Positions 54,589-62,809 of a DNA stretch of 64,000 nucleotides are shown in pieces. The DNA comes from Paenalcaligenes hominis_A. Lineage in GTDB: Bacteria; Pseudomonadota; Gammaproteobacteria; Burkholderiales; Burkholderiaceae_B. How positions within the stretch are numbered: the first letter of the stretch is position 1; every line of letters begins with the position of its first letter. The notes under the pieces are model-generated. The model was not told the DNA's origin. It saw nothing but the letters and a program-made list of their open reading frames with translations, and searched no databases. The stretch spans positions 496,001 to 560,000 of the forward strand of contig NZ_JBGJKZ010000002.1 of NCBI RefSeq assembly GCF_041359055.1, written 5' to 3'. Made by a program: the position numbers and the translations under genes.

Positions 54589-55161
54589 TCAGTGGCCGGC
54601 AGACGTAAGGACGGCATGAGTCCCGAAACTGCTTTGCCAATAAGTCATAGGCGAGTTTTCAGCTAGGGCGGTAGATTGGACATTCATCAGCACCAGCACG
54701 TGATCTCCAGCCGGTCGCATTTCTGTTACGTAGCCAGCTACCCATAAATGAGTCTGTTGTAGTCGAGCGGCACCCGCATCATGCTGCCAAGGGACGTCTG
54801 CGAATTTATCCTTGCTCTTCGTGGCAAAACGACGAGCCTCCTCTGCCTGTCCTTCCGCCAGAACATTGAGTCCAATAGCACTTCCAATTTCTAGCATAGA
54901 CAGAAGACAGGACGTAGCCTCAAGAGAAACCACTATCATCGGTGGATTGAGAGAAAGAGACATGAAGGCCGAGACGGTGGTGCCATAAGGGACATGGTTG
55001 ACCACAGTGGTGACTACTGCAACCGGTGCAACAACGCGAGACATAGCCGCACGAAAATCATCGTTGGATACCAACCTGCCAGATTGCCCTCTTTGCCCCT
55101 CACTAGACAACTTAATCATTCCTTCCAAAGTGTGAGTTTGCTTGCACGATGGAGTCATCAT
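54589..55161 (-). CDS. Flavin reductase domain protein (HpaC/NtaB-like)
   Basis: This 190-residue NAD(P)H:flavin oxidoreductase has FRAAMSRVVAPVAVVTT near residue 33, GTTVSAFMSLSLNPPMIVVSL near residue 61, and RRFATKSKDKFADVPW near residue 111 followed by a VAGYV and HVLVLMNV segment. It would supply FMNH2 to the monooxygenase at 53165. It is divergent from the first HxlR gene (113 bp between the outermost start codons), so that regulator probably controls it. Confidence 0.9.
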   Translation of the reverse strand: MMTPSCKQTHTLEGMIKLSSEGQRGQSGRLVSNDDFRAAMSRVVAPVAVVTTVVNHVPYGTTVSAFMSLSLNPPMIVVSLEATSCLLSMLEIGSAIGLNVLAEGQAEEARRFATKSKDKFADVPWQHDAGAARLQQTHLWVAGYVTEMRPAGDHVLVLMNVQSTALAENSPMTYWQSSFGTHAVLTSAGH

Positions 55162-55244
55162 TACCTAATTCCTTTAAAAACATAGCTGGTGATAGCAAGA
55201 CAAAAGAGAATTAAGATTAGAATAGGTAGGATAATTTTGTCTAT

Positions 55245-55296
55245 TAGGCACTATTTAGTGTCATAGGTACTATTTTGTGCCATAGGAACTATAAGG
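55245..55296 (+). promoter_or_regulatory. Tandem operator-like repeats upstream of the first HxlR gene
   Basis: Two 19-bp direct repeats, TAGGCACTATTTAGTGTCA (55245-55263) and TAGGTACTATTTTGTGCCA (55264-55282), match at 16 of 19 positions; a partial third (TAGGAACTAT) follows. Each unit is itself a near-palindrome (CACTA-TT-TAGTG in the first). The word ATTTTGTGCCATAGG (55272-55286) recurs upstream of the second HxlR gene. The block lies just before the AAGG of the regulator, where autoregulation would act. Confidence 0.65.
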
Positions 55297-55301
55297 TAAC
55301 C

Positions 55302-55703
55302 ATGGATTTTTCCGAAATAAAAAAACCAGTCAATCCACTTATCGTCAGCGAGACTTGTCCACCCCGCCGCATCCATACGTTGCTCTCGCCGAAGTGGACT
55401 TCGATGGTGATCTATGTGCTTAGCTTCGGTGCGCTACGCACGGGGCAACTACAGCGCAGCATGCCCGGTATTTCGAAGAAGATGCTTACTCAAACACTAC
55501 GCGAATTAGAGGCAGACCAAATAATCAAGCGCACCATCCTTCAAGTTGTTCCGCCTATGGTCGAATACTCTCTGACTGAGTTTGGCAAGCGTTTTGTGGA
55601 ACCGCTTATGACACTGTACGGTTGGGCAGAAGCAAATGCGGACTTATTGGATGAGCTTGAGCGTAATCGTGAACAATCGCGGGAAAATGTTACGGCTTCA
55701 TGA
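55302..55703 (+). CDS. HxlR-family (DUF24) transcriptional regulator, first copy
   Basis: This 133-residue winged-helix regulator has LSPKWTSMVIYVLSFGALRTGQLQRS-type sequence (key residues near 30-55), then KKMLTQTLRELEADQIIKRTI and VEYSLTEFGKRF. A Cys near residue 18 (SETCPPRRI) is at the position where HxlR-type redox sensors such as YodB carry their reactive Cys. The ATG at 55302 follows AAGGTAACC; the frame opens at TTG 55275. It is divergent from the flavin reductase gene. Confidence 0.9.
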   Translation: MDFSEIKKPVNPLIVSETCPPRRIHTLLSPKWTSMVIYVLSFGALRTGQLQRSMPGISKKMLTQTLRELEADQIIKRTILQVVPPMVEYSLTEFGKRFVEPLMTLYGWAEANADLLDELERNREQSRENVTAS

Positions 55704-55711
55704 AAAGTATT

Positions 55712-55860
55712 GCTATAAGCACCGCAGCATACAAGCCAGTTTGCGCATGGATGAAAAATGTTTTGCCAACTAATCGTAACAAGCACTGATTCTACAGCTC
55801 TCTTTTAGACTGTAAAACATTCGTTCAATGGGGTGCTGTTGGCGATATTTCGGGAGCCCA
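55712..55860 (-). mobile_element. Decayed 3' end of an IS5-type transposase
   Basis: On the minus strand PKYRQQHPIERMFYSLKESC is followed by RISACYD, a stop, then LAKHFSSMRKLACML and a further stop. This matches the pattern of IS5-family transposase C-termini (YRxRHxIERxFxRLKxFRRIxTRYDKLA), with a stop where Lys should be. No terminal repeats or rest of the element are seen, so it is a remnant. The flanking 55861-56024 stretch may hold more of the same gene in degraded form. Confidence 0.62.
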
Positions 55861-56024
55861 AACAAACAGAGGCACCTCGGTTTAGGCTTGCATTTCATGC
55901 TAGCAGGCAATAAGAAAGAAAACGGCATCCTAAAGTTTGAAATGTTTTTGATGTATGCCGCCAGCCTGTCAGGGCACCGATTCTCCTTGAGCAGGCTTTT
56001 CGTACAAAATCTACGGCAATGCAA

Positions 56025-56408
56025 CTACGTTTCAATTTTGCTTTTGTCTATAGAAATTTTTCTACTGGTTTTGATTACATCCTCGTAAGTGGCCCCCCAG
56101 TCTCTCATAGCACGGATCAATGGCACTAGTGTCAAGCCCAAAGGTGCCAATGAATATTCAACTTTAGGTGGGACTTCCCGATAAACTTTCCGAATAATGA
56201 TATTGTCGGCCTCAAGCTCGCGTAATTGCAACGTTAGCATTCGTTGACTCACCTCAGGAATAGAGCGCCTTAGCTCATTGAACCTAAGCGTGCCTGTCAT
56301 AAGATAAAAAAGAATTAACGCTTTCCACTTCCCTCCAATCACATCGACGGTGATGGTAACCGGACAAGCGAATACCTCAGTTTCAGCATGGGGAGTTTCA
56401 GGTTTCAT
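56025..56408 (-). CDS. HxlR-family (DUF24) transcriptional regulator, second copy
   Basis: This 127-residue winged-helix regulator has ACPVTITVDVIGGKWKALIL near residue 14, then LRFNELRRSIPEVSQRMLT and REVPPKVEYSLAPLGLTL. A Cys near residue 15 (CPV) sits at the redox-sensor position of YodB-like proteins. It is only distantly similar to the first copy. It is divergent from the LLM oxidoreductase at 56546. Confidence 0.92.
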   Translation of the reverse strand: MKPETPHAETEVFACPVTITVDVIGGKWKALILFYLMTGTLRFNELRRSIPEVSQRMLTLQLRELEADNIIIRKVYREVPPKVEYSLAPLGLTLVPLIRAMRDWGATYEDVIKTSRKISIDKSKIET

Positions 56409-56442
56409 TTAAGCCCTTTAATCAACCAATAGTATAAAAACT

Positions 56443-56465
56443 GTGCCTATGGCACAAAATTGTGC
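56443..56465. promoter_or_regulatory. Operator-like palindromes upstream of the second HxlR gene
   Basis: GTGCC-TAT-GGCAC (56443-56455) overlaps GCACAA-AA-TTGTGC (56452-56465). The 15-nt word CCTATGGCACAAAAT (56446-56460) is the exact reverse complement of the word upstream of the first HxlR gene. It lies 35-57 bp from the regulator ATG in the divergent region shared with the LLM gene. Confidence 0.65.
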
Positions 56466-56545
56466 GTACTTACATAAATAGAATCTGTAGCTTAGCATAG
56501 GCTCATACCTATTTATGACATGTTGCTCATGCCACTGGTTCTGCT

Positions 56546-57562
56546 GTGCAGGAGCTCTGTCTCATTCATTATTTATTCTCAGGAGCCCCAGCCTTGCTTT
56601 CACTGTCCTCATTACCCTATAGTGATCTTCCCGGTTTTTGCAGGACCTATAGTCCAAATCAACTGACTTTGGGTCTGTACTTTCCCATTGAAGCCTACGC
56701 AGGCGATGCACCTTTGATGCACAACCAGGTCGCCTTGGCGCAACAGGCTGAACAGTCAGGCTTCGCCTCGCTATGGTTTCGTGATGTACCACTACGTGAC
56801 CCAAGTTTCGGTGACCTAGGGCAAGTCTATGATCCCTGGGTCTATCTTGGCTACATTGCAGGTCAAACCAGTCGGATCGCGCTAGGTACTGGCGCTATAG
56901 TCGTTCCCATCCGACATCCCTTGCACATGGCAAAAGCGGCAGCTAGCATAGATCAGCTCAGTGGGGGACGATTACTATTAGGCGTGGCCTCTGGCGATCG
57001 TCCCGCCGAGTACCCTGCTTTCAATGTGGATGCGGACACCCGCGGTGAGCGTTTCGTCGAGCATCTGAGTGTGATGCGTCAAGCACTAAGTACGCATTTC
57101 GAGCCTGTTCATTGGGACAACGGTGAAATGCTCAATACTGATCTGGTACCCAAACCATTGGCGCGCGAGATCCCGCTTTTCATCACTGGCAGCAGTCGTC
57201 AGACGCTGCAATGGATAGCTAGAGAGTCCCACGGTTGGTTATCTTACCCAAGACCACTTCATCACCAAAAAGATATCGTAAAACGATGGCATGATACGGT
57301 GCGACAAGAATGTGGTGAAGTCTTTAAGCCATTCAGCCAAGGCCTGTATATCGACTTGACAGCAGATCCAAACGTAATGGCAACACCTATTCACCTGGGT
57401 TTTCGACTGGGAAGAAATGCACTCATTGAGCTGCTTCAACTACTTCGATCTTTTGGTGTGAACCATGTGATGCTTCAGCTCAAATACGGACAACGCCCTG
57501 CACAGGAAGTGCTCGACGAGCTAGCGGAATTTGTGGTGCCGCAGTTTCCTGCCTTGGCTTAA
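56546..57562 (+). CDS. LLM-class flavin-dependent oxidoreductase (TIGR03571-like)
   Basis: This TIM-barrel bacterial luciferase-like protein has up to 338 residues. LTLGLYFPIEAYAGDAPLM near residue 40, FRDVPLRDPSFGDLGQVYDP near residue 78, IRHPLHMAKAAASIDQLSGG near residue 122 and GVASGDRPAEYPAF near residue 146 fit the TIGR03571 subgroup. That subgroup has no known substrate. The GTG at 56546 gives about 35 extra non-conserved residues and no ribosome site, so the true start is uncertain. It is divergent from the second HxlR gene. Confidence 0.85.
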   Translation: MQELCLIHYLFSGAPALLSLSSLPYSDLPGFCRTYSPNQLTLGLYFPIEAYAGDAPLMHNQVALAQQAEQSGFASLWFRDVPLRDPSFGDLGQVYDPWVYLGYIAGQTSRIALGTGAIVVPIRHPLHMAKAAASIDQLSGGRLLLGVASGDRPAEYPAFNVDADTRGERFVEHLSVMRQALSTHFEPVHWDNGEMLNTDLVPKPLAREIPLFITGSSRQTLQWIARESHGWLSYPRPLHHQKDIVKRWHDTVRQECGEVFKPFSQGLYIDLTADPNVMATPIHLGFRLGRNALIELLQLLRSFGVNHVMLQLKYGQRPAQEVLDELAEFVVPQFPALA

Positions 57563-57850
57563 ACCTCAATCTACCGCAGTTCGGCCTTCGTGCTACTGCT
57601 CTCGCTAGGTCGCCTGCTGCAATTGTTTTAACCACACCGCGTGCAGCGGCAAGCAGGCTAAGCACTCGACAAGCAATGTGTTGGACTTGTTTAGCTCCAG
57701 AAACCTGATAGGCGTCAATCAGGCGGAAACCAGGTCAAAACCTCAGAAAGCACCGACCTAGAATAAGCAGCCCTAAGCTATGGATAAACTTGCTGTATCG
57801 GGCTGGGTCGTAGTCTAGTGAATTTCGGTGCTGAAGTGATGGTGAAACAA
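57563..57850. other. Gene-free 288-bp region at the right edge of the island
   Basis: I see no gene, no tRNA and no clear terminator here. It separates the LLM gene from the convergent FAH-family gene and marks the change back to conserved housekeeping order. Confidence 0.4.
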
Positions 57851-58540
57851 CTATTTCACGTCAATATGAAGCGGCTGGAAACCAGCAATTTCTGCGCGAA
57901 GCTGATCCCCTTTATGGATAGTACTGACACCGGCAGGCGTTCCAGTCATCAACACATCGCCCGGTAATAACGTAATGTAGCGCGACAAAAAAGCAATAGC
58001 TTCGGCCACTGGCCAAATCATTTGATTCAAATCGCCTTGTTGGCGTAGCTCGTCATTAATATAGAGACGAATATCCCCCGAATCCAATAGCTGTGTGTTG
58101 GGTACAACTGGGCCAATAATAGCTGCAGCGTCAAAGCTTTTACCTAGTTCCCAAGGACGTCCTAACTCTTTGGCTTGAGCCTGTAAATCACGACGCGTCA
58201 TGTCTAAACCAACGGCATAGCCATAAATAGATTGAGCAGCTTGCTCCACGCTAAGATCACGACCACCCTGAGCTAATGCGACCACTAGCTCAACCTCGTG
58301 CTGCAGGTTGTTGGTTTGACTTGGATAAGGCATAACGCCTTTGCCATCTGTGCCAATCGGTAAAATGACTTGAGCAGGTTTACAGAAAAAGAAAGGGTCT
58401 TCACGTCCACTATGCCCCATTTCCTGAGCGTGTTCAGCATAATTACGACCTACGCAAAACACACGCTGCACGGGAAAACGGGCTGTGGAGTCAACCACTT
58501 CTAAATAATTGGGAGCAGGAGGTGTAAAGACCCAGTTCAT
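57851..58540 (-). CDS. Fumarylacetoacetate hydrolase (FAH) family protein
   Basis: This 229-residue metal-dependent hydrolase or decarboxylase has the FAH domain. VFCVGRNYAEHAQEMG near residue 28, FFFCKPAQVILP near residue 51, LQHEVELVVALAQGG near residue 80 (metal-binding Glu residues) and LLPGDVLMTGTPAGVS near residue 192 are characteristic. Acylpyruvate or fumarylpyruvate hydrolysis is likely, but not decided by sequence. It starts 1 bp after the ppa stop, so it is the last gene of the hem-ppa string. Confidence 0.9.
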   Translation of the reverse strand: MNWVFTPPAPNYLEVVDSTARFPVQRVFCVGRNYAEHAQEMGHSGREDPFFFCKPAQVILPIGTDGKGVMPYPSQTNNLQHEVELVVALAQGGRDLSVEQAAQSIYGYAVGLDMTRRDLQAQAKELGRPWELGKSFDAAAIIGPVVPNTQLLDSGDIRLYINDELRQQGDLNQMIWPVAEAIAFLSRYITLLPGDVLMTGTPAGVSTIHKGDQLRAEIAGFQPLHIDVK

Positions 58541-58541
58541 T

Positions 58542-59072
58542 TTATTCCGCCTTAAAACGTTCGATACTGCTGGTTATTTCTTGTTTAGCGGCTTCGGCAT
58601 CAGCCCAACCCTGTACTTTTACCCACTTACCTTTTTCTAGATCTTTGTACCGTTCAAAAAAATGCTGGATGCGATCAAGCTCTTCTTGGGGCAGATCGCT
58701 AGGGCTTTGGATGTTACGGTAGGGAGGATAGAGTTTGGTAACAGGTACAGCTAGAACTTTAGCATCACCACCTGCCTCGTCTTCCATGTTAAGCACACCA
58801 ATAGCACGACATTTGACGACTGCACCGACTTGAATAGGAAAAGGAGACAAAACGAGTACGTCTACGGGATCGCCGTCCTCAGAAATGGTTTGGGGCACAT
58901 AGCCATAATTGCATGGGTAATGCATGGCTGCCAGCATAAAGCGATCCACCATAACCACGCCTGTTTTGTCATCCACTTCGTATTTAACAGGGTCGGAGTT
59001 CATGGGGATTTCTACTACTACATTAAACTCTTCAGGAGCTTTATCGCCGTAACCAATTTTAGTTAAGCTCAT
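58542..59072 (-). CDS. ppa: Inorganic pyrophosphatase
   Basis: This 176-residue family I enzyme hydrolyses pyrophosphate with magnesium and drives biosynthetic reactions. YEVDDKTGVVMVDRF near residue 31, the diagnostic EDGDPVDVLVLSPFPI near residue 66 and KVLAVPV near residue 103 are present. It lies 25 bp after hemY. Confidence 0.96.
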   Translation of the reverse strand: MSLTKIGYGDKAPEEFNVVVEIPMNSDPVKYEVDDKTGVVMVDRFMLAAMHYPCNYGYVPQTISEDGDPVDVLVLSPFPIQVGAVVKCRAIGVLNMEDEAGGDAKVLAVPVTKLYPPYRNIQSPSDLPQEELDRIQHFFERYKDLEKGKWVKVQGWADAEAAKQEITSSIERFKAE

Positions 59073-59097
59073 TTGTATGCCTTTAATCTTTAGTTAG

Positions 59098-60579
59098 TTA
59101 ATCGCGTTTCCGATGGGTACCATCGGATGTCATGGAGACATCAACCCCTGGGATAGGAGCGGTGTCAAAATACTGATGTTCAGCCTCCTCGTTAACCGCT
59201 GTGGTTGGTTGAGGGAGCTCGGTTTTTGAGACGGGATCGGCTGAGGTGAATACCGCCGCATCAACAGCACTGGCTGCAACAGGTCTTGTAGTATCGACGT
59301 AAGCATTGTCTTCTGGCAAGGCCCCATCGACTAAAGTCGGATCATCTTGAAGATCGGCAGCAGGCAATAAGCGATGCGGTGCCATAATGGGCAAAGTACC
59401 TGCTGTCGCTGCAGCAATGCGCCAATGCTGAATGGCTTCGTCGTGACGCTCTAAGACATCGTAGAGTTGACCTAATAAAGCATGAATACGTAAATCATTA
59501 CGCAGTGCCATACTGCGTTTAAAGTAATGCTCTGCTTGCCCCCAAAGTTGGCCCAACACACATAAACGCCCCAAGGTAACTAACAATGCGGGATTATTAG
59601 GATGGCGTTGTAACCACTCTTCGGCTTTGGTTAAGCGACGTTTGTATTGATCTACCGTAGTACTAGCATACAGATTTAATAACTCGGGCTCGGGCTCTTG
59701 TTGAATAGCAGCCTCTAGCACTCGAGCGGCTTCATCAAGCCTGCCCGCCTGCGTTAACCATTGACCTGCGGCTAATGCGACTTGTTGACGTGTTTTCTCT
59801 TCGGTACGCAAATCGCTCCAGATAGACTTAAACTGCTCGTCGTTAGCTAGCTGAATACGTCGAGCGGCAGCGTACTCTATATAGTCCAACGCCTGCTTTT
59901 TATCAATGGCACTACGCCGTAATAGCAAGCGAGTTAATTCGTAAACACGCTCTGGGTTATCCAGTTGGCGGTAAGCACGCAGTAGTAAGCGAGTTGCTTG
60001 AAAATGCCTAGAGCTGGCGTCCTGTACAGGCTGTAATAGATCTATGGCTTCTTGGGCTAAACCTTGCTCTAGGTACATTTCAGCAGCTGCAGTGGCGTAG
60101 GCAAGTTTTAACTGCGGGTCGCTCCCGGCATTTTTTTGAGCAATCTGCAGCGCCTCATCGCGACGGTGAAACTCGGCTAGATCGTGTGAAGCACGAGCCG
60201 AAGCTAAACCGGCAACCAGTTTGGTTTTACGCGATTTCGATTTAGCAAGCAATTTTGTGAGCTCTTTTTCTGCTTGAGCTGAGCGACCTTCAAGAATATG
60301 AATCCAGCCAGTTTGCAGCAAGTCTTGATCGCGACGCTCGGCACGGCGATGACGCCACAATCTAAAGCGCCCAGGGCTACCGGTGAGCCAAGACAAACCG
60401 TTTAACAACATATACAGCACAAAGAACAACGCAATTAGCGCAATAACACTAAAAGTGGTTGAGAAGCTGATATGCCACGGTGGTGCGATAATTAGCACAT
60501 TACCGCTGTGCTCTCGCAAAACCAACGCCAACGCTACAGCAGCCACAAAAACCAGAAAAGTCCAAATCCATGTACGCAT
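59098..60579 (-). CDS. hemY: HemY-type TPR membrane protein
   Basis: This 493-residue protein has two N-terminal membrane segments (about residues 3-20 and 38-65), the HemY N-terminal domain (RFRLWRHRRAERRD) and a long TPR-like helical repeat part in the cytoplasm or periplasm. The last 90 residues are acidic and not conserved. E. coli HemY of this kind is in the hemCDXY operon; its precise role in heme synthesis is unsettled. It is not protoporphyrinogen oxidase HemY of Gram-positives. It starts 2 bp after the hemX stop. Confidence 0.92.
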   Translation of the reverse strand: MRTWIWTFLVFVAAVALALVLREHSGNVLIIAPPWHISFSTTFSVIALIALFFVLYMLLNGLSWLTGSPGRFRLWRHRRAERRDQDLLQTGWIHILEGRSAQAEKELTKLLAKSKSRKTKLVAGLASARASHDLAEFHRRDEALQIAQKNAGSDPQLKLAYATAAAEMYLEQGLAQEAIDLLQPVQDASSRHFQATRLLLRAYRQLDNPERVYELTRLLLRRSAIDKKQALDYIEYAAARRIQLANDEQFKSIWSDLRTEEKTRQQVALAAGQWLTQAGRLDEAARVLEAAIQQEPEPELLNLYASTTVDQYKRRLTKAEEWLQRHPNNPALLVTLGRLCVLGQLWGQAEHYFKRSMALRNDLRIHALLGQLYDVLERHDEAIQHWRIAAATAGTLPIMAPHRLLPAADLQDDPTLVDGALPEDNAYVDTTRPVAASAVDAAVFTSADPVSKTELPQPTTAVNEEAEHQYFDTAPIPGVDVSMTSDGTHRKRD

Positions 60580-60581
60580 AA

Positions 60582-61985
60582 TTACACCGCCTGCAGAGTA
60601 CGAGTCGGGGTGGCTTTTGCCCTATCGCCCGACTCTGTGGAAGGGGTGAGCTCAGACTGAGTTGAGTGAGTGTTTGGGGTTGTCTCGTGTTGGGTCTCGG
60701 GCTCAGTTGAAGTAGACTCTGGCGTCGGCTCGTTCTTGGTATCAGACTCTGCTGTGTTAGAGTCGGTTGCCTCGTCGTGAGCTTGGGGCTGAGTTGGCAC
60801 AGGCTCTACTACAGAATCTTGCTGAGGCAGCTCGGACTCAAACTCGTCTTCAGACCCTTGTTTTAAACTCTCAATGACAGCCAACGTGTTATCAATGGTT
60901 GGTAGCTTTAGCTCTACATCCGCATCAGCTAATTGAGTCGCTAAGGCTAAAGCACGTTGTGTTAGCGCTTTTGAGGCATCAAAACGCTCTTCGAGCGCTT
61001 TAACAATAAAACCCATTTCGGACTGCCAAACTTTAGGCTGCTTGGTCATTAAAGCCAATTGGGCCATGGTAATACGCAAACGTAGATTTTCACGTAAACG
61101 ATCGGCCTGCTCTGGAGAAATTAGTAGCGCCGCATTATCATCGACTCGACGCACACTAACAAACTGACCTAGGTCTTGACGAATGCTGTTCCAGCTTTGT
61201 TGCGTTAGAGCCGCTGCGGTACTGAGTACACGCTGCCACCAAGCCGAGTCTTCGGCAACAGGTGTGGTAGAAACTGATGTCTGAGGATCGGTTGTAGGTT
61301 GATCAGACTCTGAGAGCCCCGCGCCGGCTTCAGTTATGTATAAAGGCGCTTTATTAATTAAGTCAGTTAATCGCTCTAGCTGTGCTGTTAAGGTAGCGAC
61401 ATCAATGACTTGAGCTGTTCGTAATCGATCCAAATCGCCGTTGATAGTTTGGATAAGTACCGCAAAATTTTGACGGTTGGCTTGGGTCAAGCGTGCTTGT
61501 GCAGTCTCTAGCGTTACGATGGCATTGGCTACACTGCCACCGATTTGAAGCTGTTGCTGTGCAAGCGCAGCCAGTTGCTCTATGTCGTTTAACAACATAA
61601 TTTCTGTGCCCGAGTCGCTGATGGTTTGCACTGCAGCACTGACATCATTAAGTTGCTCTAGGGCTTGGGCGAGCTGGCTATTTAATCGCTGCAGTTGCTG
61701 GGCTTGATTTTCAACTTGCGTAAGAGCCTGTTTAGCAGACTGTTCGTTTTTTTGCGCTTGTTGCACAAGAAGCTGTAGCTGCGAATCGTACTGCTGGCTA
61801 AGATTTTGTTGATTAGTTTGGATATACCACATTGCCCCACCACCTAAAGCTAGGGCTATCAAAGCAGTTAAAAGCACCGGGCCTTTAATGCTTTTGGCTT
61901 TAGTTTTAGCAGGCTTGCTAGCTGGGGAAGCTGCTTTTCCAGTGGCTTGCTGCGTCTGATTCGTATTATCGCTGTTCTCTTTCAT
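60582..61985 (-). CDS. hemX: HemX-type membrane protein (uroporphyrinogen-III C-methyltransferase-like)
   Basis: This 467-residue protein has one membrane segment (about residues 34-52, GPVLLTALIALALGGGAMWY), then a coiled-coil region rich in Gln (about 55-130) and the HemX domain (to about 370). An 85-residue acidic Glu/Thr/Ser-rich tail follows. Despite the database name it has no methyltransferase motif. It is the third gene of hemC-hemD-hemX-hemY. Confidence 0.9.
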   Translation of the reverse strand: MKENSDNTNQTQQATGKAASPASKPAKTKAKSIKGPVLLTALIALALGGGAMWYIQTNQQNLSQQYDSQLQLLVQQAQKNEQSAKQALTQVENQAQQLQRLNSQLAQALEQLNDVSAAVQTISDSGTEIMLLNDIEQLAALAQQQLQIGGSVANAIVTLETAQARLTQANRQNFAVLIQTINGDLDRLRTAQVIDVATLTAQLERLTDLINKAPLYITEAGAGLSESDQPTTDPQTSVSTTPVAEDSAWWQRVLSTAAALTQQSWNSIRQDLGQFVSVRRVDDNAALLISPEQADRLRENLRLRITMAQLALMTKQPKVWQSEMGFIVKALEERFDASKALTQRALALATQLADADVELKLPTIDNTLAVIESLKQGSEDEFESELPQQDSVVEPVPTQPQAHDEATDSNTAESDTKNEPTPESTSTEPETQHETTPNTHSTQSELTPSTESGDRAKATPTRTLQAV

Positions 61986-62009
61986 GACGTAATTGTAATC
62001 CGTTAAGCA

Positions 62010-62807
62010 TTATTTGGGCAGCGCCGCTCTAAGCAACGCCTCCTGCATCGCCATTTGGCTAGGTGCACATAGCTGAACTTGTTCCTGCAACTGCTCAGGA
62101 GTAAAACCACATAACTGTTGAATTTTCTCTGCAATACGCGGATGTATAGCCACAAACCGTGCGTGCCTCCAAGCTATATCTAACTGTAAACGCACCATGT
62201 TTTCATAGATGGCTTGAGTGCTTTCTGAACTGGTCAAAAGAAAGGTCACTGCTTGGGGTTTTACCAAATCACGCTGCAATTGTATAGCGCTGTCATCAGA
62301 CCACACCACTGGGGATCGCTGATAAATGCTACAACGTGTTAATTTTTTGTGAGCTTGCTCTAAACGTTGGCTGAGCCACTCTCGACCGTGCTGCCCCCGC
62401 ACCAACAAAACCCGTTCAAATTCAGCTAAGCGTGGTTGCAGTAATGCCCAAAGCGCTTCGGAGTCTTGATACGGATGATGAGCGGGTGGATGAATCAGCT
62501 CAAGTTGGGTCGCTAAGCCCGTCTCATAAAATGGTGCTGCGCTTGCCGCCCCAACGGTGGCAATAAGGTGTTGGGGCATAAAGGTTTGGCCGGATTTCGC
62601 TAGCGCCTTTAAGTAATAACGCACAGCCTGAGCACTAACAAAAATAATTAACTCGTGAGGCTGAGGCGTCAACGCAGGGGGGAGCTGATCCATGGTTGAT
62701 GTAACAGCTAAGGCAGGTAATACCAACGGTCGTATACCGTGAGGAATTAGAGCCTGAGCCAAGGCCTCATTTTTTCCTGCTGGCCGAGTTAAAACAACCG
62801 TAGCCAA
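62010..62807 (-). CDS. hemD: Uroporphyrinogen-III synthase
   Basis: This 265-residue enzyme closes the hydroxymethylbilane ring with D-ring inversion. The family is poorly conserved, but the VVLTRPAGKNEALAQAL start, LIFVSAQAVRYYLKAL near residue 53 and LLVRGQHGREWLSQRL near residue 133 fit, as does the position after hemC. The start is TTG at 62807, only 2 bp after the hemC stop, with GAGGAG in a good place; no ATG fits. Confidence 0.92.
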   Translation of the reverse strand: MATVVLTRPAGKNEALAQALIPHGIRPLVLPALAVTSTMDQLPPALTPQPHELIIFVSAQAVRYYLKALAKSGQTFMPQHLIATVGAASAAPFYETGLATQLELIHPPAHHPYQDSEALWALLQPRLAEFERVLLVRGQHGREWLSQRLEQAHKKLTRCSIYQRSPVVWSDDSAIQLQRDLVKPQAVTFLLTSSESTQAIYENMVRLQLDIAWRHARFVAIHPRIAEKIQQLCGFTPEQLQEQVQLCAPSQMAMQEALLRAALPK

Positions 62808-62809
62808 GG

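Noticed and set aside
55770..56024. An intact 84-residue gene on the minus strand
   Set aside because: The recognisable part is the end of an IS5-type transposase and the reading continues past an in-frame stop, so it is a remnant rather than a gene.
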